DNA of 15,421 nucleotides from an uncultured Ruminococcus sp. (GTDB lineage: Bacteria > Bacillota_A > Clostridia > Oscillospirales > Acutalibacteraceae), in NCBI GenBank assembly GCA_902798605.1, contig CADBXH010000081.1, forward strand, positions 1 through 15,421, in the 5' to 3' direction. A model generated the notes under the pieces. That model saw nothing but the letters and a program-made list of their open reading frames with translations, did no database searches and was not told where the DNA came from. A program made the position numbers and the translations under genes. Below are positions 1 to 7,379 of the stretch, piece after piece. Within the stretch, counting starts at the first letter, position 1; each line of letters begins with the position of its first letter.

Positions 1-148
1 CGTTAACGGTAACCGCGGCAGGAGCAGCCGCTGATGTCTGAGCCTTTTCGAGCCTTACCTTTTTATCATCATCTTTGACCTCTAATACTGAAAGCGAGGA
101 TTCCTCGAGCAGGGCGATCAACTCTTTTATTTCATCTATATTGAACAT
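1..148 (-). CDS. accB: Biotin carboxyl carrier protein of acetyl-CoA carboxylase, N-terminal part (cut by window edge)
   Basis: The start at 148 opens a frame that stays open to the left edge, giving about 49 residues beginning MFNIDEIKELIALLEESS. AccB carries the biotin that is carboxylated by AccC and donates CO2 to acetyl-CoA to make malonyl-CoA in the cytoplasm. The visible part is the typical BCCP N-terminus: a helix with a LIxLLEESxLxxLEV pattern, a short charged strand (KVRLEKA), then the start of an Ala/Pro-rich linker (TSAAAPAA). The biotinyl domain with its lysine motif is outside the window. A ribosome site (GAAAGGATG) precedes the ATG. The gene lies 22 nt downstream of fabF on the same strand, the usual Firmicutes order, so it should be co-transcribed. 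The identification rests on the N-terminal pattern and on context. Confidence 0.88.
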   Translation of the reverse strand, partial: MFNIDEIKELIALLEESSLSVLEVKDDDKKVRLEKAQTSAAAPAAVTVN

Positions 149-170
149 ACTGACATCCTTTCGGTAAACT

Positions 171-1412
171 TTATATCTTCTTAAATACCACGCAGGCGTC
201 GTGTCCGCCAAAGCCGAGGTTCGTTGAAGCCGCAACATTTACGTCGCGCTTTTTGGCTGTCTTGGGTGTGTAATCGAGGTCGAGTCCCTCGTCGGGCTCG
301 TCGAGGTTAATAGTCGGCGGGATCATTCCGTCGTCGATCGCCTTTACGGCGGCGATAGCCTCGATCGCGCCGGTCGCACCGAGCATATGACCTGTCATAG
401 ACTTGGTCGAGCTGATGCTCGCGTCATACGCCTTGTCGCCGAGAGCCGATTTGAACGCCATAGTCTCGGTAAGGTCGTTGAGGTGTGTGCTTGTACCGTG
501 GGCGTTGATGTAGATCTGAGCGTCCTCGGGGACATTCGCCTCGTCAAACGCGATCTTGATCGCTCTCGCGAGTCCCGCGCCCTCGGGGTCGGGAGCTGTA
601 ATGTGGTGAGCGTCGCAGGTGTTTCCGTAACCTGCGAACTCAGCGTATATCTTGGCGCCGCGAGCTTTTGCGTGCTCGTATTCCTCAAGGATGAGGATAC
701 CCGCGCCCTCGCCCATTACAAAACCGTCGCGGTCCTTGTCAAACGGACGCGAAGCCTTTTTGGGGTCGGGGTTGGTCGAAAGCGCCTTCATATTCTGGAA
801 GCCCGCTATCGTCAGCGGAGCAGTCAGCGGAGCAACTACCGCCTCGGCTCCGCCCGCGATGATCGCGTCTGCGTAACCGTCCTTGACGGCGTGGAACGCC
901 TCGCCGATAGAGTTAGTCCCGGTAGCGCACGCGCTCATTACCGAGAGGGTCACGCCCTTGGCGTTAAAGCGGATAGCCGCGTTGCCCGTGGCGATGTTGC
1001 CGATCATCATCGGGATAAAGAACGGAGAGACCTTGCGAGGTCCGCCGTGGTCGAGTCCTAAAGTATTATTTACAAAGGTTTGAAGTCCGCCGATTCCCGC
1101 GCCGATGTAAACACCGAAGCGGTTCTCGTCGATATTGCCCATAATACCGCTGTCGTCCACCGCCTGCTGAGCCGCCGCGAGGGCGTACTGGCAGTAGATA
1201 TCGAGCTTTTTGGCTTCTCTTTTTTCAAAATATTTTTCGGGCTCAAAGTCCTTGACCGTGCCCGCTATATGTACCTTGAAGTCGCTCGTGTCAAACGCGG
1301 TTATCTCTTCGATCCCGCAAACGCCGTCGAGCATATTCTTCCACATCGTTTCGATGTCGTTACCAACGGGGCTTACCGCTCCGAGTCCGGTCACTACAAC
1401 TCTTCTGCTCAT
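171..1412 (-). CDS. fabF: Beta-ketoacyl-ACP synthase II
   Basis: This 413-residue protein is a full-length elongation condensing enzyme. It joins malonyl-ACP to an acyl-ACP with loss of CO2, in the cytoplasmic type II fatty-acid synthase. The thiolase-fold Cys-His-His triad is visible: Cys162 in SACATG, His305 in NAHGTST and His342 in TGHMLGATGA, with Lys337 just before the last. The C-terminal NLGFGGHDA loop is also present. The start MSRRVVVTGLGAVSPVG is typical of FabF and is preceded by GGAGG with a 6-nt spacer. The fabG stop lies only 12 nt upstream of this start, and accB begins 22 nt past this stop. The length matches the family norm (about 410). FabB is the main alternative, but length and operon order favour FabF. 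Confidence 0.97.
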   Translation of the reverse strand: MSRRVVVTGLGAVSPVGNDIETMWKNMLDGVCGIEEITAFDTSDFKVHIAGTVKDFEPEKYFEKREAKKLDIYCQYALAAAQQAVDDSGIMGNIDENRFGVYIGAGIGGLQTFVNNTLGLDHGGPRKVSPFFIPMMIGNIATGNAAIRFNAKGVTLSVMSACATGTNSIGEAFHAVKDGYADAIIAGGAEAVVAPLTAPLTIAGFQNMKALSTNPDPKKASRPFDKDRDGFVMGEGAGILILEEYEHAKARGAKIYAEFAGYGNTCDAHHITAPDPEGAGLARAIKIAFDEANVPEDAQIYINAHGTSTHLNDLTETMAFKSALGDKAYDASISSTKSMTGHMLGATGAIEAIAAVKAIDDGMIPPTINLDEPDEGLDLDYTPKTAKKRDVNVAASTNLGFGGHDACVVFKKI

Positions 1413-1424
1413 AATAAACCTCCG

Positions 1425-2168
1425 TTATATCGCGAGTCCGCCGTCAACGCGGATGACCTCGCCCGTTACATAAGCCGCCTCGTCCGAGCAGAGGAAGGCT
1501 ACTACGTTCGCCACGTCCTCGGGAGTGCCGATTCGCTTTGCCGGGATCTGCGCCTTCATAGTTTCCTTGACCTTGTCGGGGAGCACGTTTGTCATATCGG
1601 TTCCGATATATCCGGGAGCAACGGCGTTGACCGTAACGTTCCTGCCCGCGAGCTCGCGCGCAACAGACTTTGTGAGTCCGATGATGCCCGCCTTTGAAGC
1701 GGAATAGTTTGCCTGACCCGCGTTGCCGATAAGACCGACTATCGAGGATGTGCTGACGATCCTGCCGCCGCGGTTTTTCATAAAGTGCTTGTAGAAATGC
1801 TTGATCATATTGAATGTGCCCTTGAGATTGACATTGATAACAGCGTTAAAGTCGCTCTCTTCCATATTGAGCACGAGCTTGTCGCGGGTGATTCCCGCGT
1901 TGTTGATGAGGATATCGACCTTGCCGAATTCCTCGATGACCTGCTCCGATACCGCCTTTGACTTTTCAAAGTCCGATACGTCGCAGAAATACTGCTCTAC
2001 CTTTGTGCCGTACTGCTCGAGCTCCGCCTTTGCAGCCGCGCCCTCGCTCTCGTCACCGACATAAAGCACAGCGATGTTAGCGCCGCCCTCGGCGAGCTTC
2101 TTTGCGATCGCGAGTCCGATTCCTCTTGAGCCGCCTGTGATGACGGCAGTCTTATTCTTAAAATCCAT
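1425..2168 (-). CDS. fabG: 3-oxoacyl-ACP reductase
   Basis: This 247-residue short-chain dehydrogenase performs the NADPH-dependent reduction of beta-ketoacyl-ACP, the first reductive step of fatty-acid elongation. The Rossmann glycine motif TGGSRGIG is at residues 11-18 and the structural NNAG at 89-92. The catalytic tetrad is Asn114, Ser142, Tyr155 and Lys159 (YSASK). The C-terminal VTGEVIRVDGG is typical of FabG. The length is standard. The ATG at 2168 has GAGG seven bases upstream. The gene sits 17 nt after fabD and 12 nt before fabF. Many SDR enzymes look alike, but the operon position makes FabG secure. Confidence 0.97.
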   Translation of the reverse strand: MDFKNKTAVITGGSRGIGLAIAKKLAEGGANIAVLYVGDESEGAAAKAELEQYGTKVEQYFCDVSDFEKSKAVSEQVIEEFGKVDILINNAGITRDKLVLNMEESDFNAVINVNLKGTFNMIKHFYKHFMKNRGGRIVSTSSIVGLIGNAGQANYSASKAGIIGLTKSVARELAGRNVTVNAVAPGYIGTDMTNVLPDKVKETMKAQIPAKRIGTPEDVANVVAFLCSDEAAYVTGEVIRVDGGLAI

Positions 2169-2185
2169 AACTTTTCCTCGTTTCT

Positions 2186-3088
2186 TTACAGCTCTAAAGC
2201 CGCAATATCTGCGGGTGTTTCTATTTTGAACGCCTTGACGTCGGCGTTTATTCTCTTGATAAGTCCGGTAAGGGTCTTGCCCACGCCGACCTCGATAAAG
2301 GTGTCGACGCCGCTTTCTATCATATTCTCAACAATGCTCTGCCAGCGCACGGGGTTTTCTACCTGCGCCTTTACAAGAGCCTTGAAGTCTCCCTCGTAGG
2401 GCTTTGCGGTGACGTCGGAATAAATCTCGATTTGGGGCTGTTTGAACTCAACGCCCTGCATATACTCCGCAAGTCCTTCCGCCGCCGCTGCCATAAACGG
2501 AGAGTGGAACGCTCCGCTGACCGCGAGCAGCTTTGCCCTGCCGCCGGCTTCTTTTACAGCCTCGCAGAACGCCTCGGCGTTTTCGCTTGTCGTGGCAACA
2601 ACCGTCTGAGCGGGAGAATTGTAGTTTACGGGATATGTTTTGTCGAATTTCTCACAAATCTCCTCGACCTTTTCGGGCGGTATTTTCATCACCGCCGCCA
2701 TAGCTCCGGGGTTTTCCGTCGCCGCCTTGTCCATCAGCTCTCCGCGCTTGCAGACGAGCTTGAACGCCTCTTCGTCGGTCAAAATCCCCGAGAACGCCAG
2801 CGCCGCGATCTCTCCGAGCGAGAATCCCGCAACGCAGTCGGGCTTTATCCCCTTTTCTTCAAGCGCGCGCGCCGCCGCCAGATCGGCGGTAAAAACGCAC
2901 GGCTGGGTGTTTATCGTCCTGTTGAGCTCCTCGGGTGTGCCCTCAAAGCACATCTTTGAGGTTCCTTCTCTGACGGAATCCGCCATATCGTAGACCGCTT
3001 TAGCCGCGGGAGAAGCCGAATAAAGCTCGCTGCCCATTCCGCTGTACTGGGCGCCCTGTCCGGAAAAAACAAATGCTATTTTACCCAT
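2186..3088 (-). CDS. fabD: Malonyl-CoA:ACP transacylase
   Basis: This 300-residue protein transfers malonyl groups from CoA to acyl carrier protein. The N-terminal FSGQGAQYSGMG loop, the nucleophile Ser90 in GFSLGE, Arg115 (CKRGELM) that binds the malonyl carboxylate, and the catalytic His195 in GAFHSPFM are all present. The nucleophile motif reads GFSLGE where the textbook family has GHSLGE. The C-terminal EVGVGKTLTGL segment also fits. The start codon lies inside the end of fabK: the two genes overlap by 13 nt, with GGAG seven bases upstream of this ATG, so translational coupling is likely. The length is close to the family norm of about 310. Confidence 0.96.
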   Translation of the reverse strand: MGKIAFVFSGQGAQYSGMGSELYSASPAAKAVYDMADSVREGTSKMCFEGTPEELNRTINTQPCVFTADLAAARALEEKGIKPDCVAGFSLGEIAALAFSGILTDEEAFKLVCKRGELMDKAATENPGAMAAVMKIPPEKVEEICEKFDKTYPVNYNSPAQTVVATTSENAEAFCEAVKEAGGRAKLLAVSGAFHSPFMAAAAEGLAEYMQGVEFKQPQIEIYSDVTAKPYEGDFKALVKAQVENPVRWQSIVENMIESGVDTFIEVGVGKTLTGLIKRINADVKAFKIETPADIAALEL

Positions 3089-4026
3089 TTTGACGCTCCG
3101 TTCAATACTTCCTCAGCCTGCGCGAACATCTCGGTGATGATCTCGCGCGAGGTCTGTTCTTCTTTTACCATTGAGGCTACCTGACCTGCCAACACGCAGC
3201 CGTTCTTGACATCGCCCTCACGGGCGGCGATCCTGAGAACACCCGTAGCCATCTTTTCGAGCTCCTCGTCCGAAACATTTGAGGAGTCGTACTCCGCCTT
3301 TTGATACTGTCTTGTAAAGGCGTTTTTGATAGAGCGCACGGGATGTCCGAGGCGCTTGCCGGTCACTACCGAGTCGATATCCTTAGCCTTTAATACCTTG
3401 TCCTTGTACTCCTGAGCGATGGTACATTCCTTTGCTACCAAAAATCTGGTGCCGACCTGAACGCCGACCGCGCCGAGCATAAACGCCGCCGCGAGCTGTC
3501 TGCCGTCCGCGATACCGCCTGCTGCGATAACGGGGATAGACACCGCGTCAACTACCTGCGGTACGAGAGCCATCGTTGTGAGCTCACCGACATGTCCGCC
3601 GCTTTCGCCGCCCTCGGCTATAACAGCAAAGGCTCCGAGCTTCTCCATCCTTCTTGCGAGGGCTGTTGAGGGAACTACGGGGATGACCTTGATGCCTGCC
3701 GCAAGCCACTTTTCCATATATTTACCGGGATTTCCGGCGCCTGTCGTTACGACCTTGACGCCCTCTTCAACAACAACGTCCGCAACCTCGTCGGCAAACG
3801 GGCTCATAAGCATAATGTTGACGCCAAAGGGCTTGTCGGTCAGTTCCTTGCACTTTTTTATCTCGTCACGGAGCTGCTCTCCGTTTGAGTTCATCGCCGC
3901 TATGAGCCCCAAGCCGCCCGCGTTTGAAACGCCCGCGGCGAGAGAAGCATCGGCTACCCAAGCCATACCTCCCTGAAAAATCGGAAATTCCAATCCGAGG
4001 CTTTGGTCGATTACCGTAGATATCAT
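3076..4026 (-). CDS. fabK: Enoyl-ACP reductase II (FMN-dependent)
   Basis: This 316-residue TIM-barrel flavoprotein of the nitronate monooxygenase/FabK family catalyses the last reductive step of fatty-acid elongation and replaces FabI. The motifs match FabK: PIFQGGMAWVAD (15-26), SNAGGLGLI (34-42), EGGESGGHVGELTTM with the expected active-site His145, the phosphate-binding AAGGIADGR (168-176), and GVQVGTRFL (188-196). FabK enzymes are known to resist triclosan, so that is expected here. It is the first gene of the operon, with GGAGA eight bases before the ATG and a strong promoter about 130 nt upstream. Unlike many Firmicutes operons, fabH and acpP do not precede it. A nitronate monooxygenase is the alternative, but operon context decides. 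Confidence 0.95.
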   Translation of the reverse strand: MISTVIDQSLGLEFPIFQGGMAWVADASLAAGVSNAGGLGLIAAMNSNGEQLRDEIKKCKELTDKPFGVNIMLMSPFADEVADVVVEEGVKVVTTGAGNPGKYMEKWLAAGIKVIPVVPSTALARRMEKLGAFAVIAEGGESGGHVGELTTMALVPQVVDAVSIPVIAAGGIADGRQLAAAFMLGAVGVQVGTRFLVAKECTIAQEYKDKVLKAKDIDSVVTGKRLGHPVRSIKNAFTRQYQKAEYDSSNVSDEELEKMATGVLRIAAREGDVKNGCVLAGQVASMVKEEQTSREIITEMFAQAEEVLNGASKWVK

Positions 4027-4048
4027 ATGTACATTCTCCTTTTCCGGC

Positions 4049-4102
4049 GAAAAAATTCGGTAAAAACCGCATAATTTCGCGCAAAATATTGTTATTTCCG
4101 AA
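4049..4102 (-). other. Possible structured leader of the fab operon
   Basis: In the leader RNA, a perfect 4-bp hairpin CGGT-tttt-ACCG (4069-4058) is followed two bases later by six U residues (4055-4050). An upstream TTCGG (4102-4098) can instead pair with CCGAA (4060-4056), which overlaps the hairpin arm. These mutually exclusive pairings before a U-run look like a weak attenuator. The stems are short, so it may be chance in an A/T-rich leader. Confidence 0.25.
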
Positions 4103-4156
4103 CAAGTAAAAATCGGGTTTTTAAACTAAAAATATAATTAGCGCATTATTAAATTT

Positions 4157-4185
4157 ATCATACCGCAAAACGGCAAAAAAGTCAA
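4157..4185 (-). promoter_or_regulatory. Promoter of the fab operon
   Basis: Read on the minus strand, TTGACT (4185-4180) and TATGAT (4162-4157) are separated by exactly 17 bp, a near-consensus vegetative sigma promoter. Transcription should start near 4150, leaving a leader of about 125 nt before fabK. I did not find a convincing FapR or FabT operator over it. Confidence 0.8.
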
Positions 4186-4198
4186 TCAAAAAAGTTAA

Positions 4199-4226
4199 GA
4201 GTTATGAGTTATGAGTCGTGAGTTAT
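4199..4226. repeat. Tandem heptamer repeat GAGTTAT, four copies
   Basis: Four consecutive 7-bp units read GAGTTAT, GAGTTAT, GAGTCGT, GAGTTAT. They lie 14 bp upstream of the -35 box of the fab promoter. Such short heptamer tandem repeats are known as scattered intergenic elements in several bacterial groups. A role in transcription is only a positional suggestion. Confidence 0.85.
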
Positions 4227-4276
4227 TTGTTTAATTCGCCTAATAACGTCAGCTATTCAAATCGAGTCAGAGCTAT

Positions 4277-4591
4277 TTAACTGCAATAATCCTCTATCGC
4301 TTTTTGCAGCTCCTTTTCGCCGCTGACCTTTACTCCCTTTTCGAGCTCGTCCCTGTCGATTTCCGGCAGGGTGTTGGCGTAGGTGTCCGTCACGATGAAC
4401 GGTTTTTCTTCTCCCTCAATAAACACAGCGACCCTGCTGTTTTCTATGCTGATAACAAACGCTTTTTCCTCTGTCACGGTCTGTTCGACGCCGGTGTTTT
4501 TCGCCGCTGCCGGACCCGTTGCGAGCGCACTTATCAGCACGCAGCTTATCAACACTACTCCTGTTACCGCGATCAAAATCATTTTTTTCAT
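4277..4591 (-). CDS. Small membrane-anchored protein with BofC C-terminal-like domain
   Basis: The likely product has 104 residues, starting at the ATG at 4591, which has GGAGG nine bases upstream. A TTG 18 nt further upstream overlaps that ribosome site and is a poor start. Residues 4-25 form a single hydrophobic segment, a signal anchor or uncleaved signal peptide, followed by a flexible Ala/Thr/Glu linker (26-43). The remaining domain has the pattern RVAVFIEGEEKPF, then LPEIDRDELEKGVKV, then ELQKAIEDYCS at the very end. This resembles small exported clostridial proteins carrying the BofC C-terminal-type domain, where the ending IEDYxS is common. The family assignment comes from memory of the pattern. 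Function is unknown and I do not claim a sporulation role. The gene lies alone, divergent from the penicillin-binding protein gene. Confidence 0.75.
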   Translation of the reverse strand: MKKMILIAVTGVVLISCVLISALATGPAAAKNTGVEQTVTEEKAFVISIENSRVAVFIEGEEKPFIVTDTYANTLPEIDRDELEKGVKVSGEKELQKAIEDYCS

Positions 4592-4740
4592 AAGCAAATC
4601 CCTCCGCAAAACTGTAGCTTTGGGTTTATTTTTTCACAAAATCAACATAATATTCACCCTTTTACATAAAATTAGACCACGTACAACAGATATTTTCTAA
4701 TATAAAATTAAAATTAGATATTTATTTTTCTTTATAAAAG

Positions 4741-4749
4741 TGCTATAAT
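4741..4749 (+). promoter_or_regulatory. Extended -10 promoter of the penicillin-binding protein gene
   Basis: TGCTATAAT is a perfect extended -10 element (TG at 4741-4742, TATAAT at 4744-4749). The region 17 bp upstream (TTTATT, 4721-4726) is a poor -35 box, which the extended -10 may compensate. It predicts a leader of about 80 nt. The 4592-4834 intergenic stretch is otherwise very A/T rich, and I see no clear promoter for the divergent small gene. Confidence 0.6.
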
Positions 4750-4834
4750 AAGTTATAAATACGCTTTTGTAAGTTTTACGGGAGTCTGTATAAATTATAA
4801 ACATAAAATTTTTTACACGAACAGAGGTAAAAAT

Positions 4835-7327
4835 ATGCGTAACAAACGTGAAACAGATATCAGCAACTACACGGGCAAAATACCCGAGCTTGCTCCGGAA
4901 AAAAAGAAAAGCGAAAGCGGAGCCGCGCGATTTTTTAAAGCGATCGGTAAATTCCTTTTGACGGTGTTCTCTATTTTATTGATAGCGGGCGTTATTACGG
5001 GAGTGTCGCTTTCGATCTACATCTTTACTCTGGCTAACGAGCCGACGGGCATCGACCTGAAGGCAAAGTCGATGAACCAGACAAGCCGAATCCTTGTAAA
5101 GGATCAGAAATCGGGCGAATTTGTTGAAAAGCGTAAGCTTTACAGCACCGAGAACCGTATCTGGGTTAGCAACCAGGACATCCCCGCTTATATGAAGGAA
5201 GCCCAGGTCGCGATCGAGGACAAGCGTTTCTACGAGCACAACGGCGTTGACTGGCAGCGTACGCTCTCGGCTATCGCCACCCTTACGACCGGCTCAGACT
5301 CATACGGCGGATCAACGATCACCCAGCAGCTCATCAAGAACATAACCGATGACAACGAGGTTTCCATCAACCGTAAGCTGCGCGAGATATGCAAAGCGCT
5401 GAAGCTCGAAAAAGAGTATACAAAGGATCAGATCCTTGAGGCGTACCTTAACGTTGTAAACTTCGGCAACAACTGCCAGGGCGTAGAAGCGGCAGCTCAG
5501 CTTTACTTTGGCAAGAGCATAAAGGACTGCACGCTCGCCGAATGTGCCGCGATCGCGGGTATCACTCAGAACCCCTCGCAGTATAACCCGTTGATCTATC
5601 CCGAAAACAATCAAAAGCGCCGTGAGCTTATCCTTGCCGAAATGCATGATCAGGAGATCATCACCGACGAAGAGTACGAAAAGGCAAAAAAGGAAAGCGC
5701 GAATATGAAATTCGTCGGCTTCAAGGCTCCTAACGAGGATGAGGATGAGGACGAAGACGCTGATAACATTCAGAACTGGTACGAAGACCAGATCGTATTC
5801 GATCTCAGACGCGACCTTGCCCAGTACTATAATATCAGCGAAGGCGCGGCGTCGGAGAAGATATATACCGAGGGTCTTAAAATATACAGCGCAATGGACG
5901 AGAGTATGCAAAACTACATCGAACAGGCGGCGCTGAATATGGACAAAGGTCCCGACCCGGACCTCCAGATAGGCTCGGTCATGATGGGCTTTGACGGGCG
6001 GGTGATCGCAGCCGTCGGCAGCTCTAAACGAAAAACCGGTGACCTTGAGCTTGACAGATCGACCCATTCCGTGCTGCAGCCCGGTTCTGCGATCAAGCCG
6101 CTGTTTGTATATCCGATAGCGATAAACACAAAACAGCTTTACTACTCGTCGACCGTGCTCGATGAACCGATCGACAAGTATGAGGCCGACGCCAACGGCA
6201 ACTATATCTCGGGTCCGCGTAACGCCTACGGCTCTTACTTTGGCAATATGCTTTTGCCCGACGCGATCGAGTACTCCTCAAACGCGACCGCGGTACAGGT
6301 AATGGAGCTTATCGGCGGTCCGTCCGTGGCGTATGAGCAGGCGGTTACAAAAATGGGCTTTGAACACCTTGACCAGGAAGACGCGAATATGACCGGTGCG
6401 CTGTCTATCGGCGGTATGCGCGGAGGCGTTACCGTCAGAGAAATGGCGGCGGCTTACGCGTATATGGGCAACGGCGGACTTTACTACAAGCCCTATACCT
6501 ACTACTATGTGACAGACAGCGAGGACAACATTATTATAGATAACCGCGAGCAGGTCCCCAAACAGGCTTATACTGCCGAGACCGCTACGATCATGAACAG
6601 GCTGCTCCACTACAATGTAGAAAACAGCCAACACACCCGCGCGGTATACGCAAAGATACCCGGCTGGGATATCGTGGGCAAAACAGGTACGACCAACGAC
6701 GATAAGGATGCATGGTTCTGCGGACTTTCTCCGTACTGCGTAATGGCCACCTGGACAGGCTTTGACAGTCCGGATACTATTTCGGATACTACACATTCTG
6801 CCAAGTTCTTCGCGACGGTAATGGGCGAATACCTGAAAGGCAGAGATCAGAAGAAATATCAGACGTCACCAAACGTTATAGCGGCGACATATAACCCGAT
6901 ATCCGGTCTTATTATCTCGACCGAAGATATTCAGGGCAAGTATATAGGCTACTACACCGAGGATAATATGCCCGCGTTCGGTTCGCCGTATTACGGTGAT
7001 GTATCCTATGGAGACAACAGCGGCGGCGACTATGGCGACGGTTACTCTTCCGATTACGCCGGCGGTGACGGCGGCGGTGGCGCTGAAAGCGCAGCCGGCG
7101 GTGGCGGTCAAGCTTCCGACGCAGGTGGCGGTGCCGACAGTTCTGCTGCGGGCGGAGGAGACGGTCAAGCTTCCGACGCAGGAGGCGGCGGTGGCGGCCA
7201 AGGTTCCGACGCAGGTGGCGGCGGTGGCGGCCAAGGCTCCGACGCAGGCGGAGGCGGTCAGGCTTCCGGAGGAGGCGGCGCAGGCGGCGGCGAAGGCCCC
7301 GGCGGCGACGGCGCGCAGGCTCAATAG
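4835..7327 (+). CDS. Class A penicillin-binding protein (bifunctional transglycosylase/transpeptidase) with Gly-rich tail
   Basis: This 830-residue membrane protein polymerises and cross-links peptidoglycan outside the cytoplasmic membrane. A basic cytoplasmic tail precedes one membrane segment at about 38-66. The GT51 glycosyltransferase domain follows, with catalytic Glu128 in EDKRFYEHNG, then GGSTITQQLIKN (158-169), RKLREICKALKLE (180-192) and QILEAYLNVVNFG (199-211). An acidic stretch EDEDEDEDAD (301-310) interrupts the linker between domains. The transpeptidase domain has Ser418/Lys421 in QPGSAIKP, SSN at 481-483 and KTGTT at 616-620. Residues from about 725 are almost all Gly, Ala, Ser, Asp and Gln, with repeated QASDAGGGG units. 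GAGG precedes the ATG by seven bases. The domain part is of normal length; the tail adds about 100 residues. I would call it PBP1A-like. Confidence 0.95.
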   Translation: MRNKRETDISNYTGKIPELAPEKKKSESGAARFFKAIGKFLLTVFSILLIAGVITGVSLSIYIFTLANEPTGIDLKAKSMNQTSRILVKDQKSGEFVEKRKLYSTENRIWVSNQDIPAYMKEAQVAIEDKRFYEHNGVDWQRTLSAIATLTTGSDSYGGSTITQQLIKNITDDNEVSINRKLREICKALKLEKEYTKDQILEAYLNVVNFGNNCQGVEAAAQLYFGKSIKDCTLAECAAIAGITQNPSQYNPLIYPENNQKRRELILAEMHDQEIITDEEYEKAKKESANMKFVGFKAPNEDEDEDEDADNIQNWYEDQIVFDLRRDLAQYYNISEGAASEKIYTEGLKIYSAMDESMQNYIEQAALNMDKGPDPDLQIGSVMMGFDGRVIAAVGSSKRKTGDLELDRSTHSVLQPGSAIKPLFVYPIAINTKQLYYSSTVLDEPIDKYEADANGNYISGPRNAYGSYFGNMLLPDAIEYSSNATAVQVMELIGGPSVAYEQAVTKMGFEHLDQEDANMTGALSIGGMRGGVTVREMAAAYAYMGNGGLYYKPYTYYYVTDSEDNIIIDNREQVPKQAYTAETATIMNRLLHYNVENSQHTRAVYAKIPGWDIVGKTGTTNDDKDAWFCGLSPYCVMATWTGFDSPDTISDTTHSAKFFATVMGEYLKGRDQKKYQTSPNVIAATYNPISGLIISTEDIQGKYIGYYTEDNMPAFGSPYYGDVSYGDNSGGDYGDGYSSDYAGGDGGGGAESAAGGGGQASDAGGGADSSAAGGGDGQASDAGGGGGGQGSDAGGGGGGQGSDAGGGGQASGGGGAGGGEGPGGDGAQAQ
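7106..7272 (+). repeat. Imperfect in-frame repeats encoding the Gly-rich tail
   Basis: The 20-mer GGTCAAGCTTCCGACGCAGG occurs identically at 7106-7125 and 7163-7182. Close variants begin at 7196 and 7229, and a degenerate fifth copy begins near 7256. The offsets (57, 33, 33, 27) are all multiples of three, so the frame is kept. Each codes for Q-A/G-S-D-A-G followed by a run of Gly. Confidence 0.85.
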
Positions 7328-7379
7328 AGCTTTGTCAGGCTAATTATATTTTAGCTATTACAGAAAGGTAAGGTAGAAC

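Noticed and set aside
387..1061. A 224-codon open frame on the plus strand across fabF
   Set aside because: It is antisense to a complete fabF with all catalytic residues, has low-complexity Arg/Val composition and no ribosome site; a codon-bias shadow.
4027..4276. FapR or FabT operator upstream of fabK
   Set aside because: A near-palindromic GTTTTTAAAC lies near 4117-4126 but matches neither consensus well enough to claim.
4251..4277. Direct repeat AGCTATT twice, 20 bp apart, as a possible attachment site
   Set aside because: Seven bases is too short in A/T-rich DNA, and there is no integrase or mobile gene nearby.
5312..6067. A 251-codon open frame on the minus strand within the penicillin-binding protein gene
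   Set aside because: It overlaps the conserved GT51 and transpeptidase coding region and shows no family motif.
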